This document shows, in pieces, positions 5,142 to 12,317 of a DNA stretch of 28,624 bases (positions within the stretch are counted from its first letter, which is position 1; each line of letters starts with the position of its first letter). This DNA comes from a virus. The notes beneath the pieces were generated by a model. That model had not been told where the DNA came from and ran no database searches. It worked only from the letters and a program-made list of their open reading frames with translations. Both the position numbers and the translations under genes were made by a program. The stretch covers positions 1 to 28,624 of IMG/VR virus record IMGVR_UViG_3300046011_001225. One strand, given 5' to 3'.

Positions 5142-6553
5142 AGTTCTGGAGTTTTACTGAAAAGGGAGTTCCTTCGTTAAACAATAAGTTATTCAAACAT
5201 TTTCTTTCAGACAATAATTTTTATAAATATAAACCAACAAAAGATGCTTCAAGTTCATTTGTTATAATTCAAAAGAACGGTATATTTTTAGAAATTATAA
5301 ACGAAATTGATGTAAAGGATTTTGTTTTAGATTACATTGAAAATAATAATATTGAAGATAGGGTTTTTAATCTTATGTCTGGTAACTTAAAGTTTTTTAA
5401 ACGTGAGTTTCTTTCAATGATAAACAGTATTGATATTGAAATATTTAAAGACGACCGAGATACAAGCTATTTATTTTATAAAAATTGTATTGTTAAAACA
5501 ACTAAGGATAAACGTGAACTAATTCAGTATAATGATGTAAGTATTTCAATCTGGAAAGACCAAATTATTAAACGTGATTACACCGAATGCGACCACCATA
5601 CTTCGCAATACCGTGAATTTATTTGGAAAATTAGCGGTGAAGATGTAAACAGATATAACACGTTTCAATCTATTATAGGTTACTTAATTCACTCATATAA
5701 ATCAAAAACAGATAATTTTGCAATAGTTCTAAACGATGAAATGATAAGCGACGAACCAAACGGCAGGAGCGGAAAAGGTTTGTTCTGGAATGCTTTAAAA
5801 AACCTTAAAAAAGTTCAATCAATTGACGGAAAAACGTTTAGTTTTGGAAAATCTTTTCCTTATCAAAGTGTTTCAACGGATTGCCAGGTTTTAGTGTTTG
5901 ACGATATTATTAGAAACTTTCCATTTGAAAAACTATTTAGCGTAATTACAGAGGGTTTAACAATTGAATACAAAGGTAAAGATGCAATTCATTTACCTAT
6001 TGAAGAAAGCCCAAAGATTTTAATAACTACAAATTACACCGTTAAAGGTGATTCAGGTTCACACGAAGCGAGAAAGTTTGAAGTTGAACTAAGTACTTTC
6101 TTTAATGCAAATAACACACCTAAAGACTATTTTAAGAATGAATTATTTAATGATTGGGACGCTGAAGAGTGGGCAAGATTTGATAATTATATGATTGAAT
6201 GCGTAAAGAAATATTTAACAAGTGGATTGGTGAAATCAGCACCTAAAAATTTAGGAATAAGAAAGCTAAAAGATAAAATTGGAAATGAATTATTTACATT
6301 TATAGAAACTATTACCAAAAACGATTGGGTTTCGATTAAAGATATTTATGATAAATTTATGCTTTCTTATCCAGAATTAAAAAAGTTTGGATATACTCAA
6401 AACAAATTAACTATTAATTTAAAAGCTTATTGGAAATTTTATAATATTCCATTTGAAGAAAGAACGTCAAGTGGAGTTTTGAAATTCTTTATTGTAGAAA
6501 AAACAAAGAAAGTTGAAATTTGGGACGAACTAAATAAAAAAGCAGGATTATGA
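5126..6553 (+). CDS. SF3-like replicative helicase (DUF5906 / primase-helicase C-terminal type)
   Basis: 475 residues from ATG 5126. An in-frame ATG at 5090 would add 12 residues but lies deep in the upstream gene. The ATPase core is clear: Walker A-like G213-R-S-G-K-G-L219, Walker B QVLVFDDI with Asp259 and Asp260, and motif C ILITTNY with Asn303, then a conserved SHEARKFEVELS arginine-rich segment. This order is that of superfamily 3 helicases in phage primase-helicases, which unwind DNA at the origin. The N-terminal 190 residues show no zinc finger or primase motif that I can identify, so a primase function is unproven. The C-terminus (about 365-475) looks like a winged-helix DNA-binding part. 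Unusually, the Walker A lysine is followed by glycine and leucine rather than serine or threonine. Confidence 0.8.
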   Translation: MSQQIEFWSFTEKGVPSLNNKLFKHFLSDNNFYKYKPTKDASSSFVIIQKNGIFLEIINEIDVKDFVLDYIENNNIEDRVFNLMSGNLKFFKREFLSMINSIDIEIFKDDRDTSYLFYKNCIVKTTKDKRELIQYNDVSISIWKDQIIKRDYTECDHHTSQYREFIWKISGEDVNRYNTFQSIIGYLIHSYKSKTDNFAIVLNDEMISDEPNGRSGKGLFWNALKNLKKVQSIDGKTFSFGKSFPYQSVSTDCQVLVFDDIIRNFPFEKLFSVITEGLTIEYKGKDAIHLPIEESPKILITTNYTVKGDSGSHEARKFEVELSTFFNANNTPKDYFKNELFNDWDAEEWARFDNYMIECVKKYLTSGLVKSAPKNLGIRKLKDKIGNELFTFIETITKNDWVSIKDIYDKFMLSYPELKKFGYTQNKLTINLKAYWKFYNIPFEERTSSGVLKFFIVEKTKKVEIWDELNKKAGL

Positions 6554-6879
6554 GTTCAATAAAAGAAATACTAAAAGAAACAAGCGAAATCGAGAAAGCG
6601 TGGAAAAAACTCGATATGTCGTGGATTATGGAAACGCAATACAAACACTCGGGTTATTTCCTAAACGATATTATTATTGAAGTTGAGCGTAACTTGATCG
6701 CGAAGCAAAAAGAGGATTTACCAAATGTTAAAGTAATTCAGAAATTTGAGAAAACATTAAATCGTTTACTTTTGATTCAAGAATACTTTAATAAGTCGCA
6801 AAGTTATATTCGTGATTTGGAGTTACAAAATGAGCAAATGAAACAAAAGTTTGAAGCATATAAAATAAATATAAAATGA
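6550..6879 (+). CDS. Coiled-coil hypothetical protein
   Basis: 109 residues, highly charged and predicted helical throughout, with a C-terminal coiled-coil (LELQNEQMKQKFEAYKINIK). It starts in the ATGA overlap with the helicase stop and ends in an ATGA overlap with the next small ORF, so it is translated as part of the replication operon. A helicase accessory role is possible from position alone. No motif supports a specific function. Confidence 0.7.
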   Translation: MSSIKEILKETSEIEKAWKKLDMSWIMETQYKHSGYFLNDIIIEVERNLIAKQKEDLPNVKVIQKFEKTLNRLLLIQEYFNKSQSYIRDLELQNEQMKQKFEAYKINIK

Positions 6880-7007
6880 CCTATAAACTAATTTACGCTA
6901 ACTTTCAGGTATGGTATTTTCCGAGCCGTCAGTTAGCACTTTGGAAGAAAAAACAGCTTATTGCAACGGGTAATTTTTCACGTGAATTTAAAATTGAAAT
7001 AGTTTGA
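6876..7007 (+). CDS. 43-residue basic protein
   Basis: A short ORF MTYKLIYANFQVWYFPSRQLALWKKKQLIATG... ending FKIEIV. It begins at the ATGA overlap with the coiled-coil gene and its stop overlaps the TTG start of the nuclease gene, filling what would otherwise be a 124-base gap. Aromatic and basic residues (three W/F/Y-rich patches, KKK at about residues 24-26) could suit nucleic acid contact. No family was recognised. Translation coupling is the main evidence that it is real. Confidence 0.55.
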   Translation: MTYKLIYANFQVWYFPSRQLALWKKKQLIATGNFSREFKIEIV

Positions 7008-7537
7008 TTTACACACTAAAACAATTTATTGATTACGTTTATATGGTTGATTGTTTAAATTCAACTATGCCTGCGCATACAATTACGAAAAAGAAATACA
7101 GTTTAACGAAACGCAAAGCAACTCAAAAACGAATTACAGAACTTCAAACGGACGAACGTGGCGTACCTTTCGAGGTTACGAAACAGCCGTTAGTTACCAA
7201 ATCCGTTCACGATACCAACGGAATAACTAAATTAATTCTCGATTATTTACGTTACGTTTACGGCTCAAGTTCAATACGCAGGATTTCAAGTGAGGGAAAA
7301 TATCGCAAAGGAATTGGATTTATACCAAGTTCAAATAAAGGAATGTCAGATATTGAAGGCATTGTAAACGGAAAGTTTTTATCTTTGGAAGTAAAAATAG
7401 GAAAAGATACTATTCGAGATTCACAATTGAAACGTAAAGCTGAAATAGAAAAGGACGGCGGAATTTATTACCTTTGCAAATGGATTGACTTTGAGCACTT
7501 TCAAAGAGAAATTCAGGAATTAATACCAATACAATAA
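7004..7537 (+). CDS. PD-(D/E)XK nuclease, VRR-NUC / Holliday-resolvase-like
   Basis: 177 residues with a TTG start at 7004 (alternative ATG 7040). The C-terminal half carries the nuclease fold signature: GMSDIEG with Asp116, LSLEVKIG with Glu129-x-Lys131, and SQLK with Gln141, then GGIYYLCKW. This matches VRR-NUC-like or small resolvase-like PD-(D/E)XK enzymes, which cut branched or flap DNA during phage replication and packaging. The N-terminus is basic and may bind DNA. It lies downstream of the helicase and just before the sigma-like gene. The upstream stop overlaps the TTG, so initiation is probably coupled. Confidence 0.75.
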   Translation: MIYTLKQFIDYVYMVDCLNSTMPAHTITKKKYSLTKRKATQKRITELQTDERGVPFEVTKQPLVTKSVHDTNGITKLILDYLRYVYGSSSIRRISSEGKYRKGIGFIPSSNKGMSDIEGIVNGKFLSLEVKIGKDTIRDSQLKRKAEIEKDGGIYYLCKWIDFEHFQREIQELIPIQ

Positions 7538-7538
7538 A

Positions 7539-8069
7539 TTGAAAGAGTTAAACCAAGTTGCACAGCACCATAAGGAATGGGTTAATACCATTAAAACATT
7601 TGGTGAGCGTAACTTTGCAGAAGATTTGGTGCAAGAAACTTATTTGATGCTTTACAAATGGTCAAGCCCAGAGAAATACTTAACCAACGGCAAAGTAAAT
7701 AAAGGTTATATTTGGCTTTGTTTACGAAATTCTTTTCTATTATACCAACGTGAAAAAAAGAAAGCGATTAAAGTAGATTTGGAAGCTATTCAGGAACTAA
7801 GCGCAAACGAAACAAACATTGATTTTTTTGAAGCTAAGGAAAAAATATATACTTTTATAACTCAAGAGGTTAAAACGTGGAATTATTACGACCAGAACCT
7901 TTACAATTTACACATAGAAAAGAAAATACCAATGCGTAAAATTTCAAGAGGTGCGGATATTTCACTAACTTCGATTTATGAAAGTTTAAAGAGCTGTAAG
8001 GAACGATTGAAAATTGCAGTTGGCGAAAATTACGAGGATTTTATAAACCAAGAATACGAACAAATATGA
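7539..8069 (+). CDS. Sigma-70-like regulator, phage-encoded
   Basis: 176 residues from TTG 7539. No ATG lies upstream of the conserved part. Residues 26-41 (FAEDLVQETYLMLYKW) match sigma-70 region 2, the core-binding helix with the DLVQE motif, followed by an expected aromatic segment (YIWLCLRNSFLLYQREKKK). The C-terminal part from about residue 125 (YNLHIEKKIPMRKISRGADISLTSIYESLKSCKERLK) reads as a region-4-like helix-turn-helix. A phage sigma or sigma-like factor here could switch host polymerase to late promoters. Such proteins in Bacteroidetes phages are often listed only as hypothetical, and activity is not proven. The stop overlaps the next ATG. Confidence 0.65.
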   Translation: MKELNQVAQHHKEWVNTIKTFGERNFAEDLVQETYLMLYKWSSPEKYLTNGKVNKGYIWLCLRNSFLLYQREKKKAIKVDLEAIQELSANETNIDFFEAKEKIYTFITQEVKTWNYYDQNLYNLHIEKKIPMRKISRGADISLTSIYESLKSCKERLKIAVGENYEDFINQEYEQI

Positions 8070-8290
8070 GTTGTGAAATAACAGAACAAATTATTTTTAA
8101 TATAGGAGATATAATAAAAGATATTGAAGATGGCGACTGTTATTTTATTGGAAAAGTTACCGAAGTTAAAAACAAAGTAGTAACTAAATATAAATTGATT
8201 AGTATTATTTGGAACGGCGAAGAAGATACAGAATGTAAATATTTAAACACAGAAATAGAACCACGTTGGTGGTATATAAATAAACAATAA
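8066..8290 (+). CDS. Hypothetical protein, 74 residues
   Basis: A small acidic protein (MSCEITEQIIFNIGDIIKD...) predicted to be mainly beta, rich in tryptophan near its end (EIEPRWWYINKQ). It begins in an ATGA overlap with the sigma-like gene and ends one base before ATG 8292. It could be a small SH3-like barrel, like many short phage proteins with NIGDII starts. No function can be assigned. Confidence 0.7.
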   Translation: MSCEITEQIIFNIGDIIKDIEDGDCYFIGKVTEVKNKVVTKYKLISIIWNGEEDTECKYLNTEIEPRWWYINKQ

Positions 8291-8291
8291 T

Positions 8292-8669
8292 ATGACAACA
8301 ACACGAAAACCAAGAACTAAAAAACCGAAAGGATTAGGAGATACAATTGAAGCAGGATTACAAGCGGTCGGAATTGATAAAGTAGCAAAATGGATATTAG
8401 GCGAAGATTGTAATTGCGACAAACGTAAAGAGAAACTAAACAAATTATTTCCTTACAAAAAAGCTAATTGCTTAACTGAAAATCATTACGAATATTTAAC
8501 TGATTTTTTCGAGCGTAAACCAAATTCAATTTTACCAATTGAGCAGGAAGTAATTTTAAAGATTTACAACAGAACGTTTAATACAAATGTAGGGGCAACA
8601 CAATGTTCTACCTGTTGGATTGATATGATTGAAGAGTTAAAGAAAGTATTTAATTCATACGAACAATAA
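8292..8669 (+). CDS. Conserved Cys-containing protein upstream of parB and terminase
   Basis: 125 residues. The basic start TRKPRTKKPKGLGDTIEAGLQAVGIDKVAKWILGEDCNCDKRKEKLNKLFPY is a pattern I recognise from Bacteroidetes phages, where it precedes terminase genes. Two cysteine pairs (CNC near residue 40, CSTC near 105) could bind a metal ion. The GDTI..I....GI.K..KWI helix looks amphipathic. The function is unknown. A role in packaging or DNA modification is suggested only by its neighbours. It abuts the ParB-like gene, with its stop overlapping the next ATG by one base. Confidence 0.7.
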   Translation: MTTTRKPRTKKPKGLGDTIEAGLQAVGIDKVAKWILGEDCNCDKRKEKLNKLFPYKKANCLTENHYEYLTDFFERKPNSILPIEQEVILKIYNRTFNTNVGATQCSTCWIDMIEELKKVFNSYEQ

Positions 8670-9241
8670 TGCAGTCAATCAAAACGAAAATAAGTGAGGT
8701 TAAATTAAACCCGAACAACCCACGTTTAATTAAAGACGACAACTTTAAGAAGTTAGTTCAGTCGATTAAAGATTTTCCAGAAATGCTCGATATTCGACCT
8801 ATTGTCGTAAACGCTGATATGGTTATTTTGGGCGGAAATATGCGATTTAAAGCGTGCAAAGAAGCTGGATTGAAAGAAGTTCCGATTATTATTGCTGATA
8901 ACCTTACGGAAGAACAACAACGAGAGTTTTTGATTAAAGATAATGTTTCAGGTGGCGAATGGGATTGGAGTTTGTTAGCTGAATGGGACACGGATCAGTT
9001 GGAAGATTGGGGTTTGGAAGTGCCTAATTGGTCAAAAGGATTAGAAGTTAATAATATGACTGAAGATGATATTGATTTAACAGAAGAATTTGACCCAATA
9101 GGTAAATCAAGTGGTATTCAAAAAGTAGTATTTATATTTGATGGAAAAGATGAAGCAAAAAGTTATATTGAATCATTAAATCTTGAAGTAAAAATCATTG
9201 CAGAATTATGGAAAGTAGATTTAAGTACCCAATTTATATAA
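8669..9241 (+). CDS. ParB-like nuclease-domain protein
   Basis: 190 residues. Residues 6-75 fit the ParB/Srx fold: ISEVKLNPNNPRLIKDDNFKKLVQSIKDF, then IVVNADMVILGGNMRFKACKEAGLKEVPIIIAD, with the GGNMRFKA equivalent of the GxxRxxA box. There is no downstream centromere-binding domain, so it is not a plasmid partition ParB. Single-domain ParB proteins in phages are nucleases, CTPases or partners in DNA base modification (proposed by Iyer and colleagues). The C-terminus is acidic. The gene overlaps the glycosyltransferase gene by 34 bases. Base composition changes inside the gene near 9045: the 3' part is CpG-poor like the glycosyltransferase, hinting at exchange of the module. Confidence 0.85.
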   Translation: MQSIKTKISEVKLNPNNPRLIKDDNFKKLVQSIKDFPEMLDIRPIVVNADMVILGGNMRFKACKEAGLKEVPIIIADNLTEEQQREFLIKDNVSGGEWDWSLLAEWDTDQLEDWGLEVPNWSKGLEVNNMTEDDIDLTEEFDPIGKSSGIQKVVFIFDGKDEAKSYIESLNLEVKIIAELWKVDLSTQFI

Positions 9242-9978
9242 TTAGTAAAGGTAGGTTTGAAAATCCAATAACTGCAAATGAATTTGAAAAAGCAGGAATT
9301 GATTATTTAATAGCAGTTGAACCACAGGAGCAAGACCAATATATAAAAGCATTGGGAAAAAATCGTGTTTTAGTTTTACCGTTTTCAAATTTAGGATTAG
9401 GAAGTTTTCCAGCAAGAAACTTTTGTTGGGAACACGCAAAATTAAATGGTTATAAATATCACTGGTTATTTGATGATAATATTCGTGGATTTGATAAATG
9501 GATAAATGGTAAAAGACAAAAGATTGAAAATGTAAATTCAGCATTAATGTTTGTTGAAAAAATGACTGATAATAAACAAATAGATATAAGCGGATTTGAA
9601 TACGATGCTTTTGTAAGAACAATACCAAATAAACCATTTAAATTTAATTGCCACGTATATTCAGCAATGTTAATTAAAAACGAATTGCCTTATCGTTGGA
9701 GATTAAAATATAATGAAGATGTTGATTTATGTTTACAAGTTTTGCATAACGGAGGAAGTACAGCAAGTTGCTTGTATTATATGACTAATAAAGTTTCAAC
9801 TACTTCTAAAATGAAAGGCGGAAATCAAACAGAATTATATAAGGGTAATGCAACTGAAAAAAAAATATTAAAAGCAAAAATGTTAGAAGCTGTTTGGCCT
9901 CAATATGCAAAGACAGTAATTAGATTTAATAGACCACACCACTTAATAGACTGGAAACAATTTAAAAATAAATCATAA
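9208..9978 (+). CDS. Glycosyltransferase of the TET-associated (TAGT) type
   Basis: 256 residues, GT-A-like. The order YPIYIISKGRF (residues 7-17), DYLIAVEPQEQDQY, LGLGSFPARNFCWEHA, YHWLFDDNIRGF with the Asp89-Asp90-Asn91 metal/nucleotide motif, and YNEDVDLCLQVL (Glu170, Asp171, Asp173) matches the glycosyltransferase family linked to TET-type base oxygenases in phages. Family members are thought to glycosylate 5-hydroxymethylpyrimidines in DNA. No oxygenase, hydroxymethylase or DNA methyltransferase is visible here, so the acceptor is uncertain: host-oxidised bases, a protein or a cell-surface sugar remain possible. It begins inside the ParB gene, and its composition is CpG-poor. Confidence 0.75.
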   Translation: MESRFKYPIYIISKGRFENPITANEFEKAGIDYLIAVEPQEQDQYIKALGKNRVLVLPFSNLGLGSFPARNFCWEHAKLNGYKYHWLFDDNIRGFDKWINGKRQKIENVNSALMFVEKMTDNKQIDISGFEYDAFVRTIPNKPFKFNCHVYSAMLIKNELPYRWRLKYNEDVDLCLQVLHNGGSTASCLYYMTNKVSTTSKMKGGNQTELYKGNATEKKILKAKMLEAVWPQYAKTVIRFNRPHHLIDWKQFKNKS

Positions 9979-10352
9979 TGGCATACGACAAACAAAAGAT
10001 ATTTGACCAAGCAAAGGAAATGATAGTTAAACACAAGTTGTTTTTTATCGAGGATATTATTGCTTTTTTACCTATTGCAAAGAGTACTTTTTACGAATGG
10101 AAAATGGAACAATCGGACGAGCTAAAAGGATTACTAGAAACCAACCGCACCGAATTAAAAGTTTCAATGCGTTCAAAGTGGTATAAATCAAACGCACCTG
10201 CTTTGCAAATGGCATTAATGAAATTAATCGCAACACCCGAAGAACTTAAGAAACTTTCAATGCAATTTGTGGAAAGCGAAAACACAAATAAAAACACTAA
10301 CTTTAACGTTAAAGAACTAGTTAGTTTTGATACACCTGAATCCGAAGTTTAA
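9978..10352 (+). CDS. terS: Terminase small subunit
   Basis: 124 residues. An N-terminal helix-turn-helix (residues about 3-45: KIFDQAKEMIVKHKLFFIEDIIAFLPIAKSTFYEWKM) is followed by a helical region (RTELKVSMRSKWYKSNAPALQMALMKLI) typical of small terminase subunits of Flavobacteriia phages. It recognises phage DNA and recruits the large subunit to start packaging. It lies directly upstream of the large subunit and overlaps it by 26 bases. Its ATG overlaps the last base of the glycosyltransferase stop. Confidence 0.8.
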   Translation: MAYDKQKIFDQAKEMIVKHKLFFIEDIIAFLPIAKSTFYEWKMEQSDELKGLLETNRTELKVSMRSKWYKSNAPALQMALMKLIATPEELKKLSMQFVESENTNKNTNFNVKELVSFDTPESEV

Positions 10353-11526
10353 GCAGTTATTTACTGAAAGTAGATATTTCATTTGTACGGGTGGACGTGG
10401 GAGCAGTAAATCGTTTAGTATTAATACGTTTCTGTTACTCTTAACCTACGAACAAGGGCATATAATTTTATTCACGAGATACACCTTAGTTTCAGCGCAT
10501 ATTTCTATTATTCCAGAGTTTATTGAAAAGATTGAATTATTAGGAAAAGAACACGAGTTCCATATTACAAAAGATGAAATTACCAATTTGGTAACTGGCT
10601 CTAAAATAATCTTTAAAGGAATCAAAACAAGTTCAGGAACGCAAACGGCAAATCTTAAATCGTTGGCAGGGGTAACTTGTTGGATTTTAGACGAAGCCGA
10701 AGAACTTACCGACGAAGATGTTTTCGATAAAATAGATTTATCAATCCGGCATAAAACAAAACAAAACCGAGTTATTTTAATCCTAAATCCTGCAACAAAA
10801 GAACACTTCATTTATAATAAATTCTTTGAGCAAAAAGGAGTTAACGAAGCGAGTAACTTAACGAAAAACGATGTAACGTATATTCACACAACCTACGAAG
10901 ATAACGCCGTAAATCTATCGGAATCGTTTTTAAATCAAATCAATTATATAAAAGAAAACCAACCGAATAAATATAAACACGTTATTTTGGGCGGTTGGTT
11001 GGATAAAGCCGAAGGGGTAATTTATTCTAATTGGAAAATAGGAGAATTTGTGCAAACTGACTTGAATTGTTACGGTCAGGATTTCGGGTTTTCAGTTGAT
11101 CCAACTACTTTAATTCACGTTTCAATTGATAAAAAACACAAACTAATTTACGCAAAAGAATTGCTATTTAAAGCAGGTTTAACAACGTCCGATATATTCA
11201 CACTTAATTCTAAATTGGTTGCGTTAAACGGCTTAATTGTAGCGGATAGCGCAGAACCTCGATTGATTACGGAATTAAAACAAAAAGGATTGAATATTAA
11301 AGGAATTGAAAAGCCAAAAATTACGGATAGAATTGCACTTGTTCAGGATTACGAATTGATAATCGAAGCAAATAGCACTAATCTAATCAAAGAATTAAAC
11401 AACTATTCGTGGCACGATAAGAAAAGCGAAACACCTATTGACAACTTCAACCACTTACTCGATGCTTTGGGTTACGCGGTTTGGGATATGCTTGTAAAGA
11501 AAAAAGGAGTGTACGGAATTTTCTAG
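10327..11526 (+). CDS. terL: Terminase large subunit
   Basis: 399 residues, the DNA-packaging motor and nuclease. Walker A is GGRGSSKS (22-29), Walker B CWILDEAEE (Asp122, Glu123), and the coupling motif follows at ILNPATKEHF. The nuclease domain shows the acidic triad pattern: DFGFSVDPT (Asp252), VADSAEP (Asp307) and LLDALGYAVWD (Asp379). It fits the Terminase_3/PBSX-like group and full length. No ATG exists before the conserved start, so TTG 10327 within terS is the most likely start codon. A tail chaperone follows after 33 bases. Confidence 0.95.
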   Translation: MIHLNPKFKQLFTESRYFICTGGRGSSKSFSINTFLLLLTYEQGHIILFTRYTLVSAHISIIPEFIEKIELLGKEHEFHITKDEITNLVTGSKIIFKGIKTSSGTQTANLKSLAGVTCWILDEAEELTDEDVFDKIDLSIRHKTKQNRVILILNPATKEHFIYNKFFEQKGVNEASNLTKNDVTYIHTTYEDNAVNLSESFLNQINYIKENQPNKYKHVILGGWLDKAEGVIYSNWKIGEFVQTDLNCYGQDFGFSVDPTTLIHVSIDKKHKLIYAKELLFKAGLTTSDIFTLNSKLVALNGLIVADSAEPRLITELKQKGLNIKGIEKPKITDRIALVQDYELIIEANSTNLIKELNNYSWHDKKSETPIDNFNHLLDALGYAVWDMLVKKKGVYGIF

Positions 11527-11544
11527 TGGTACAAAAAACAAAAA

Positions 11545-11562
11545 TTTAATTATATAAATATG
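11545..11562 (+). promoter_or_regulatory. Recurrent leader motif TTTAATTATATAAATATG
   Basis: The motif TTTAATTATATAA directly precedes the start codon. Near copies stand before ATG 19232 (19216-19234), 20202 (20188-20204) and 22420 (22405-22422), always after an ACAAAA-rich stretch. It is either an unstructured Bacteroidetes ribosome-loading leader or part of a late promoter. Confidence 0.5.
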
Positions 11563-12249
11563 AAACTTGAATTAATCGTTCCAACGAGTTTAAAAGATAT
11601 TCCATTAAAGGCATACCAAGAATTTGTAAAGATGCGCGAAGCTTCAACAGATGAAGATTTTGTCGCTCAAAAAATGATTGAAATATTTTGTGGTATTGAG
11701 CTGAAAGACGTTGTTAAAATGCGTTTAACAGATGTTAATGAATTACTTGTTAGCTTCAATCAAATCTTTAACGAGAAACCTAAATTTCAGAACCGTTTTA
11801 ATTTACACGGAATTGAATACGGATTTATTCCAAAGTTAGAAGATTTAACGCTCGAAGAATTTACGAACCTTGAGCAACTTATGAAATCTTGGGACACTTT
11901 TCACATGGCAATGGCAGTAATGTACCGACCTGTTAAATTAGAGGTTAAAGGAACTTACGAAATTCACGATTATTTTTACAGCGAAGATATGGGGGAAATA
12001 TTCAAACTTTGCCCTTTAGATATAGCACTTTCCGCAAGGGTTTTTTTTTGGAATTTAGCGAGCGAATTGTTAAACGCTATTCCGTCTTATTTGGAGAAGG
12101 AACTGGCGAAGAATCCGAGTTTGATGAACGAAGTCAATTCGGCAAACAGTGGGGGTGGTATTCGTTCTATTATGCACTTGCTGACGGAAAATTTAAAGAC
12201 ATTGGATTTGTCGGAAAACGAAAACTTACTGAAGCTCTCACGTTTTTAA
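11560..12249 (+). CDS. Tail assembly chaperone, short (0-frame, gpG-like) product
   Basis: 229 residues. It begins MKLELIVPTSLKDIPLKAYQEFVKM and is mainly helical, as is usual for tail assembly chaperones that coat the tape measure protein before tube polymerisation. At 12041-12049 nine Ts follow GG: the 0-frame codons GTT TTT TTT TGG contain the slippery heptamer T-TTT-TTT (12042-12048). Ribosomes that stay in frame make this form, ending in NENLLKLSRF. Ribosomes that slip by -1 make the longer form (see 12009-12317). The C-terminal part (FFWNLASELLNAIPSYLEKEL...) looks like real protein, so about 200 bases are read in two frames. This is more overlap than in the lambda G/GT pair. Confidence 0.75.
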   Translation: MKLELIVPTSLKDIPLKAYQEFVKMREASTDEDFVAQKMIEIFCGIELKDVVKMRLTDVNELLVSFNQIFNEKPKFQNRFNLHGIEYGFIPKLEDLTLEEFTNLEQLMKSWDTFHMAMAVMYRPVKLEVKGTYEIHDYFYSEDMGEIFKLCPLDIALSARVFFWNLASELLNAIPSYLEKELAKNPSLMNEVNSANSGGGIRSIMHLLTENLKTLDLSENENLLKLSRF

Positions 12250-12317
12250 CATTTGAGAAACAAAAACAACAGATTGAAGAAATAGAACTTAATAGAATGA
12301 AATTTAGGAATCAATGA
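12009..12317 (+). CDS. Frameshift (T) domain of the tail assembly chaperone, reached by -1 slippage
   Basis: This open frame is -1 relative to 11560-12249 and is probably not started at its own ATG. Slippage on T-TTT-TTT at 12042-12048 would join residues 1-163 of the chaperone to 89 residues read here, giving a 252-residue protein. The sequence WGWYSFYYALADGKF..., then LTEALTFLTFEKQKQQIEEIE, is the typical T-domain pattern of phage tail chaperones (WGWY.....LA.G, L.EAL.FL.FEK.K). The ORF ends in an ATGA overlap with the next tail gene. An alternative is an indel error in the nine-T run that would merge both into one gene, but both frames look coding downstream. Confidence 0.7.
   Translation: MPFRYSTFRKGFFLEFSERIVKRYSVLFGEGTGEESEFDERSQFGKQWGWYSFYYALADGKFKDIGFVGKRKLTEALTFLTFEKQKQQIEEIELNRMKFRNQ

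Noticed and set aside
9242-9637. Reverse-strand ORF of 131 codons opposite the glycosyltransferase gene
   Set aside because: Low-complexity composition (many L, F, Y, H, Q), opposite a clearly conserved + strand gene. It is a mirror of AT-rich coding sequence.
12041-12049. Homopolymer indel as sole explanation of the split chaperone
   Set aside because: Possible, but both downstream frames look coding and the run contains a perfect -1 slippery heptamer, so programmed frameshifting is the better reading. Not fully excluded.
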